A program made the position numbers and the translations under genes. Positions 11,801 to 20,800 of a DNA stretch of 64,000 nt are shown here, piece after piece. This DNA is from G963663315 sp965204925 (GTDB lineage Bacteria; Pseudomonadota; Gammaproteobacteria; Arenicellales; Poriferihabitantaceae): contig OZ242021.1 in NCBI GenBank assembly GCA_965204925.1, forward strand, positions 124,001-188,000, written 5' to 3'. The notes beneath the pieces are model-generated. The model worked only from the letters and a program-made list of their open reading frames with translations. It was not told the DNA's origin and ran no database searches. Each line of letters opens with the position of its first letter. The first letter of the stretch is position 1.

Positions 11801-14800
11801 GCCAACTCCTCATCCGCCACCCGGTAGTCCGTCCCCGATACCGCCGTACCACCCGATAACAGTAACTTCAACGGCGTAACCCGCGAACTCACTACCAAAC
11901 CCGAACGCCGCGCCGTCGCCTTGACCTCAACCTCACCATCACCCTCACCTACCAATACAGGATCCACAACAACCACCCAGTCCGTGGATAATTCATCGTC
12001 GTCGGTGATCGTCACCCTGGACGCAGCCGCTCCCAGCCGGGTTCCCGGCGGCAAGGCTCCGGCAGGCGACAGGGTCACGCCAAACGCCTCGTCACCCTCG
12101 GCAATCAGGTCACTTGCCACGGGGATGCGAATCGTCTGTTCGGCGTCGCCGGGCATGAAGGTCACCGTTTCCAGGGCGTCATTGTCGTAATCGCCGTTCG
12201 CGATTTCCGCGGCCCCTTCGGCGGTGTCGTCGCTGTAGGCGATATTGAATGCTATCCGCCGATCAAGCGCTGCGGACGCGCTGACCCTGACGGCGGCAAA
12301 GCCCGCGCTCTCATCAACAGTGACCGCTTCCTCGACCGACACGACGGTCGCCGGCAGAACGTTGATAACCACCGTCTTGCTGCGCCTGACGCTGCCGTCC
12401 GAAACGCTGGCCGTCATCGTATAGACGCCCGCCGCGGTCGGCGTGAAAGACAGGGTAGCGCTATCGGAACCGGTTATATCGGGCAACGCCGGCGAGGTCT
12501 CCCCGTCCTTTCGGCTCCATTTCCAGGTCAGAGTACCGTTCATACCCGGCGCTTGCGCCCTGAGTTGCACAGGAACCCCTACTTTGATCACCGATGGAGC
12601 GGCGCTGATCGTAACGAAGGTTCCCACGGTGACCTTGACGTCCTGCGTAGTGGCATTGCCATGATTATCGGTCGCGGTGACGGTGAAGGTATAGAATCCG
12701 GCGCCGGCGGGGGTGAACACGAGCCGCGCGCGGTTGAGCGCGGTTCGCGGCGGCAGCGCGGGAGTGGTTTCCTCGGGCTTGCGCCGCCAGACATAGGTAA
12801 TGGTATCGCCGTCATCGGCATCGCTCGCGGTCGCATCCAGGCTCACCTGCTCACCGGGCTGCAGCCTGACATCGGCAAGTTCCGGCATCTGCGGCGCATG
12901 GTCATCATCCTCGATCGTAACGGTCGCGGCCGCGTCCGCAAAGACAACCCCGCCCGGAGCGTCCAGCAGGGATACCGTGAAGGTCTCATCGCCCTCCACC
13001 CGATTATCCTCCAGGGTAGGCACGCGGATAAACGCTTGCGTTGCGCCGCCATTCAGGGTCAGCGTCCGCGCCACCGGCGCCGCCGTGAAATCGGAGCCGG
13101 CGCTCGCGCTATCCTCCGGCGCGGCAGTGACCGTATAGGAAAATACCGTATCTGCGGCAGGGGCAGGGGAAGCCGTCACCGACAACACGGCGCTCTCCCC
13201 TTCCGCAACCGTACGGTCCGCAATCGACACCCGGACGCCGTCGTTGTCGATAATCCGCAAGGACGCCGAAGACGGAGCGCCGAGGATAGCTCCGCTCGGC
13301 GTGCCGAGGGTCACAACCAGTTCCTGCTCCGCTTCGGCAAGCGCGTCATCGCGCGCGGTCACAGTCAGCGTCTTCTCGGTCTCCCCCGCGGCAAAGGTCA
13401 ATCGCGCCGGAAGGGTCGGGCGATAATCGCCGCTGTCGGCCGTACCCGAAACCGTCAGCGGCGCCTGCACCGCCATCGAGCGCTCGCCCGACAGGGATAC
13501 GGTGAACCGCGCGCTGCCCGGCGTGTCGGGCGGCGGGTTGGAAACGGCTCCGGCTTCGTAAATCGCCTGCGGCGCCACCGCGATGGAAACCGCCGGCACG
13601 GGTTCGTCATCGGTAATGGTCAGCAGAACCGGCTCGATGCGCGTACCGGCCAGCGTCGCCGTAACCTGCACCGTCTCCGCGCCTTCTGAAACCTCATCAT
13701 CGATCGGCTTCAGGTCGAAGAAGGCCTTGCCCTGCGCCTCCCCGGCGCGGATAGTCAGATTCCTGGGGACGACCGGCCGGTAATCCACGCCTTCGCTGGC
13801 GGCGCCCGCCGCCACCGCCAGCCGCAGCGCGGTATCGCGTTGCAGTCGCGCGCCGCCCGCCCGCTCGGCGGTGACCGTCACCTGCGTCTGCGCGCTATCG
13901 TTCGGGTCGGCGTCCTCGGCAACCGCTTGCGGCGACAACTTCAGGGTATAACGGTGGTTTGCCGTATCATCATCAAGGATGACACCGGTCGCGGAAAGCG
14001 TCTCGCCTCCCCCGGCAAAGCGCGCCGGGCCTTGCAGGTTCGACAAAGTCACCGTGAAGGTCTCGTCGTGTTCCACTACACGGTCGCCGATGATCGGTAC
14101 ACGAATACGCATGCTGTTCGCGCCTTTGGGGAGACGCGCGGAGAGGCCGGACACCGGTCCGAAATCGCCAGTCCCAGCCGTATCGCCGGACTCAAGGGTG
14201 GCGCTGTATGTGAATGTGACATCGGCGGATAACGGACGGTGCGCCGTAACCTCGAACACCATTTGATTGAGATTGTTCGACGGGTTATTACCCTCGACAA
14301 CCTCGCTGTCGGCGATACGGATTTGCGGCTGCTCATCGTCCACAATCGTGCCGGTCGCGCTCACCGCGGCAACCCCGCCGGCAAAGCGGGCGTTGGACGA
14401 CAGGTTCGACAGGGTCACCGTGAACGTCTCATCGTCTTCCGCGATGGTGTCGCCGATTACCGGTACATTGAACGTCATCGAAGGACTGGCCGAACGTATG
14501 GCGGGCAATGTCTGCCGCGGCACATTGTCCCTGACATCAAAGACGCGGCTGGCGGCGAGATTGAGATTGGCGCCGGTGCGCGCAAGCGCCGTGTCACCGG
14601 CGGCGCCGACCGTGACATTAAAGGAGACCGCGCCGTTTGCCGTTGAGCCATCGGCGCTCACCGTGAACGTCATGCCGGTATCGCCGCTGTCGCCCTCGGC
14701 GACCCGCGCGTCCGTGATTGTGACGCGCGGGTTCTGTATGAGCCTGGTAATCATACGGGGCTTGTTGTTCAGTACATAGCCGTCGGCGGCCTCAATCCAG

Positions 14801-17800
14801 AAATCCCGTACCCCTTCCCCGCTCACTTCCGCCTGGTGATGCTCATTCATACGCACAGTCGCTGTGGCGCGCCCGGCCGCAAAGGCGACGCTGGCCGGAA
14901 CACTCAGCAAGCGTTGAATATCATCTGCGAGACGCGCTTTCCACGTAAGCGCAACGACCGCGTTGAAGCCGGTCGCCGGCGCATAGTCGGCGCCGTTGGT
15001 CGTAGTTTGCGCCACCAGCTGCACCCCGAAACGCTGCCCTTCAAGCAGTTTTTCGGGAAATTGCACGGGCATGACAACGGCAAGATAATCATTCTCCGCA
15101 AGTATTCCGTTGGCGGTATATTGCGCGCCGCGGGTATAGCGGGTACTTTCGGCGAGTGTTACGGTATAGGATTCCTGCGCTTTTTCCACCAGCGGGTCAT
15201 CGACCGTAGCGATAGTGACGGTTGCGGATTGGGTATTATTGAAGTCGGCCATGAAGGCGCCCGTCAGGTCGCCTTCGACATCGGCTGCATTGAAGTCGCT
15301 GCCGCCGCTGGCGGCCAGGGTCAGCGCGACCGGCACGCTTCCGGCGACGGCGCGGTTGGCGCGCAGCCCGATGGTGATATTCTGTCCTTCGGTAACCTTT
15401 GCCAGGGTTGCGCCGGCGAGGGCGATCTGCGGCAGGTTGTCGTCATTGCGGATGACGCCGGTAGCGGTAGCGGTGGCGCCATTGGCAAAGCGCGCGGGCG
15501 CCGACAGATCCGACAGGGTCAGCGTGAAGGTTTCGTCGGGTTCCGCCTCCGTATCTCCGTGAATCGACACCCGAATCGGCAGACGGCGCGTCTGTTTCTT
15601 GAGGACGCCGATACCGGACAGCGAGGTAAAATCGCTTCCGGGGGTTGCCTTGCCTTGTGCCGTGCCGCCTGTGGTGGCGTAGCGGAAAGTCACATCGGCC
15701 GCAGGTTCTGCGGTCGCCGTGACCACAAACTCGAGGTCCGCGCTCCCGCTATTCCCTTCCGCCTGTTCGACATCCTCGACGAAGATACCGAGGCCGTCAT
15801 CATTGGCGATGATTGCGGTGGCCGTCGTTTCGCGCCCGCCGATCGTTCGCCCGCCCGCGGAAAACTGCGCCAGGGTCAGGGTGAAGCTCTCATTGCTTTC
15901 CGGCAGTTCATCGCCGAACACCGGCACTGAAATCGTGGTTGTCTTCTGCCCGGCGCGGATACGCCCGACGCCGCTCTCATCGGCAAAATCGACTCCCGCC
16001 CGCGCCGTATCCTCGGCGCCGGCATGCGTCCGCCAGTTGAAGGTCACGTCCACGGCCGGCGCCGGTATCGCGGTAACCGTGAATTCCACCGGCGTATTCC
16101 CGCTGTCGCCCTCGGTCACGCGCGCATTCGAGACCACCACCAGAGAGGGCGCCCGGATCGCGCCGGACACCTCGTTGTCCGCATCCAGCAGCCGATACCC
16201 GCCGACGCTCGCCAGACGCAACGAGAACGTCTCCGCCGGGTCGTTGTCTGTCGCCACCGCCTCTGCCGTCATACTCAGCGCGGCGCCCTCGAACAGCGCA
16301 ACATTCGCCGCCGCCTGCAGGCGAATGCCGTCATTGTCGCGGATGCTGAAATCGCGGCTGCGAACGTCTCCGAGGGCATAGGCGCCGGTCGCTCCCAGGG
16401 TCACGCTGAACGATTCCAGCGGCGCTTCCGGCAGTCCGTCATCGCGCGTGGCAATCTCGAGCGTGCCTCGCCGACCGCTGAATGTGACCGGTACCATGCG
16501 CTCGCGGCCGAGCCGAAAGCCGTCGAGGTCGGCGTCCCGCGCCCCGTCGCCGCCACGCACCGTGAGCAACACCGCCAGGGCGTTGTCCGGCGCGCGGTTG
16601 GCAATCAACGGCAGGCGCGCGACGCCACCCTCATCCACGGTCAGCGCCGCCCCGTCCGCCAGGGACAGGCTCAGCTCGCCGACATCGCGCACCGTCATCT
16701 GCAATTCCGGCAGCGTCGTCTCAGCATAGCCGCTGCCGCTGGCGCGGTGCGCAAAGGTCACGCGCTCGTTGCGCGTATCGGCATCTTTGGTCGTCGTCAC
16801 GCGCACCGTCTGCGGCACGCTCCAGTCGCCCTGCTTGAATTCCAGGGAGGCGCCGCTGTCAATGGCGACGCCGGGACTGGCGCGCCCGGCAACCTTCTTC
16901 TCAACCTCGACCGTAACCGGCTCGGTCGGCTCGCTGGTCAGCGCCACCGTCCATTCGCCCGCCTCCCCCTCGACCACCTCCAGCGCCGCCGGCGTGAGCG
17001 TGATGCCGCGGCGGTCATCATCGGTAATCGTCAAAAACGCGCTCGCCGTGTCATTGGCAAGCCCGCGGGAGTTCTCCGCCGTTGCGGTGATCTTGATCCG
17101 GCGCGGCGGCTCGGCGATACGGTTGTTCATCCGCTGGCTTAATCCCAACTGATGTACCGCTTCGGTTACGGGCGGGGGGGTGTACGCCGCCGCAATCGTC
17201 GACTGCTGGGCTCCCCGGGATTGCCAGGCGAACTCATTCGGGCGGGCGCCGTTGCCCTCGGCCGGCTCCGCCGTCCAGCGCACCGTGGTATCGGCGGTGG
17301 AAGGATGCGACAGTCTCGGCGTCAGTTTGATGCGTAGAACTCTTGATTGAAGTTCTCTTGATCGGACTGGGAATTCTGCGCCTTCACTGACCGTGTCGGG
17401 AGACACTTCCAGGGTAAAACCCGGCGGCGCGTCATCGTCGCGCACCGTACCCGTGGCCTGCCCGCGACTGATTCGAGCAAAGGGGAAGAGCGACCTGTCC
17501 ACGCCGACAGTGAACGGGAACGTCCGGTCGTCCTCGTCAAAGTTGTTGGCAAAGGAAGCACGAGCATGGCCCAGCGGCACCCGCGCCAACGCGGACGACT
17601 TGCCCTCCGGTATCGTGAATGAGAGGGGGACACCGCTGCGGCTGCCGATGAACGGATTTGAAATACGCCTGCCATTACCCAGGATCCGAATCCCGAGAAA
17701 ATCAACCCCCCAGAAACCCGTGACGCCGCCCGCCGGCGCCGGCCGCGTCAGGGTGACCGGAAAGTAAATCGCCTCATCGCTCTCGTCAGCCGCCGCGTCC

Positions 17801-20800
17801 GCCACCGACAGACCGATGTCGTCATCGCGAATCGACACCGTGACATCGGCGACCTTCTGACCCGCATAGTCGCCGCCCGTGACCGTATGCGCAAGCTTCG
17901 CCGTCTCATCGGCAAAGTCCTCATCCGCGCGGGCGGTTACCGTAATGGTCTGCTCGCGCGCCCAGTTCACGGCGTTGAACGTCAGCCGCGCCGGAGTAAT
18001 CACGATATCGGGATGCTCGCTTTCTACCGTGACCGTGACCGCCGCCTCGGGACGGGCATTGAGCGCCATCAGGTAGCTCGCGCCGTCGACCGACTCCTCG
18101 ACAACTTCCAGCGTCTCCCTCGACAGGACCACGCCCTGGTCATCATCGGTAATGGTCAGGGTCACCGCGTCCGGGGCGCTCACCCCAACCCGGTTGACCG
18201 CCGTCGCGGTCACCGCCACCGACCTCGACGGCCCGCCCTCATCGTTATCCACCGCGGTCAGCGTGACCGCGCCGGTCGATGCCAGTTGCCCGGCCGCCAC
18301 GACCAGCGTGCGATTGACCGACAGGCGATAATCCGCGCTCGAGGCGCCCGTGGCCGCCAGCGGCGCCGCCGCCACGGTAATCGTGGTCGCGGCGCTCGAC
18401 AGATGCGAAAGCGTCGCCGTCACCGCCGTCGAACCGCCATTCTCGCCCACCGTCGGCGCAGCCAGCGCAAGGGTCACGAACGGCGCCTCGTCGTTATCGA
18501 TGATCGTGCCGGTCGCCTCGCTATCCGCGACCGTGACGCCGGCGCCGCCGGCAATGCTCAGCGTAAACGTCTCGTCCGCCTCGTCCACGCGGTCGTCGAC
18601 CACCGAAACCGGCGCCACCACCGAAGTCTGCCCGGACGCGATGCGCGCCGTCACCGGCCGCCCCGCGCCAATAAAATCATCGCTCGCCGCCGTATCGGAC
18701 GGCGCCGCCGTCGCCGTCCACGTGAACGGCAGCCCGCCCTCCGGCGCCGCGCGGGTCGCGGTCACCACAAAATGCAACGGCTCGCCCTCCGGCGCGCGCG
18801 CGTCCGCCACCGACAGGGCAATATCGTCATCCACTACCCGCAGCGTGACCGCAGGCGCCGTCACCCCCCGATAGTCCGACCCCACCGGCGCCGCCACCGT
18901 ATGACGGATGAGCGTCTGCAAATCCTCGACATCCGTATCTTCCGCGGCCGTCACCGTGACCGTCTGCGGCTCCTTCCAGTTGGCCGCCGTGAAGGTCAAC
19001 GCGAGCGACGAGCCGCTCGCCGAGCCGTTTGACAACGTCACGGACGCCGCCTCGCTGCGCGCCGTGACCGTGACCGTATGCCCCTCATCCGGCGGCGCGT
19101 TGAGCCGCGCCGTATAACTCGCCGACGAACCCTCTTCCACGCGCAGGGTCTGGCCGTCCACAAATACCCCGGCCACATCATTGTCCACCTCGGTAACCAC
19201 GAGGGTGGCGCTAACATTGCCGTAGCCTTGCCGGTCGGACGAGGGGCCTAAATAGCGGACCAGAATCTTGCGCTGGCCGTTGACCGTGTCGTCATCTTCG
19301 GCCGCTTTTACCGTGCGCGTCCATGTCTTGTCCCAGTCGTCGACATCGAAGTTCCCGAAGGTGAGAGTACCTATTGTCCCCCCGAGCAGTGTGATATCCG
19401 GATCGGCAGTCGGATCCAGCGCCGCGTCTTGCTCGCTTGCATTTCGCATAATGAGCTTGACCGGTCTCCCGTTTGCGGATAAAGCGAAGTCCGGGCGGGC
19501 GGCGAGACGCACGCCGACGGTGGCCGTGCCGCCCTCGGGCACGAATACCTGCGGCGGCGTGAACACCAGCCCCGCCGTATCGTTGTCGCGCACTGTCACC
19601 TGCACATCGGCCGTCTTGCCCTGCCACACATTATCGGCGCTTGTCGCCGTATGACGCAGGGTCGCCGCGCCGTCGGTTATGCCATCGTCCTCACGCGCCA
19701 GCAGCAACACCGTCTGCGGCACACGCCAGTTGTCCGGCGTGAAGGTCAGGCTGCCGGTCTGCGTCACGAGCGAGGCGTCCGCGCCCGAACGCGGCGCCAC
19801 GGCCACCGTCACCGCAGATTGCGGGCGCGCCGACAGACTCACCGTGTAGCTCGCCTGGCCGCCCTCGGCAATCGTCACCGCGGCCGGCATGGCCACGATG
19901 GCGCGCGTGTCGTCATCGACAATCGACAACGTGACCGGCGAAGGCGGTACCGCGCCCAGTTCATTTCTGACCTGCGCCGATAGCGTGACCGCGCGCGCCC
20001 CCTGCGCCCACGCATTGTTCGGCGCGCTCACCGTGACCGTCCCCGTCGAAGACAGATCGCCGGGCGCAATCACCAGATTGCGATTGGCCGACAGCGCAAA
20101 ATCGGACGCCGCCGCGCCGCCGGACGCCGCCGCCGAGACGAATACCGTGGTCGGCGCCGCCGACGGACGCGACAGGCGCGCCGTCACCCGACTCGCCGCG
20201 CCGTCCTCGTCAACGCTCGCCGGCGACAGCGACAACGTCACCTCCGGACTCTCCTCGTTGTCGATGATCGTGCCGACCGCCACGGCGTCCAGCAGTTTCC
20301 ACGGCGCGTCCGCATCCAGCAGGGTAAACGTCAGGGTCTCGTCCGCCTCGTCCACGCCGTCATCCACGGTGCCCACGGGTATCGTCACCCGACTCTGCCC
20401 GGACGCGATACGCGCCGTCCCCTCACGGACACCGGTAAAGTCCTCTCCGGGACTTGCGCTATCTCCCGCAGCCGCCGTCACGCGGAAACGAAAACCCGCG
20501 CCGCCAACCCCCGCCGGGCGCGTCGACACCACGACAAATCCCAGATTGCCGCCCTCGGTGACCTGCGCGTCGCGCGCCGACAACCCGACATCATCGTCCT
20601 CGACCGTGACCCGCACGGACGCCGCCGCAAAACCGTCATACGCGCCCCCGGATACGCTGTGCCTCAGCGTCGCCCGTTCCTGCCGGGTATCTTCATCGGC
20701 AACGCCGATCACCCGCACCGTCTGCGCCGTCGCCCAGTTCTGCGCGTTGAAGACCAGACTGCGCGGCAGCGTCTCTACGGCCGCAGAGGACGCCGCGATG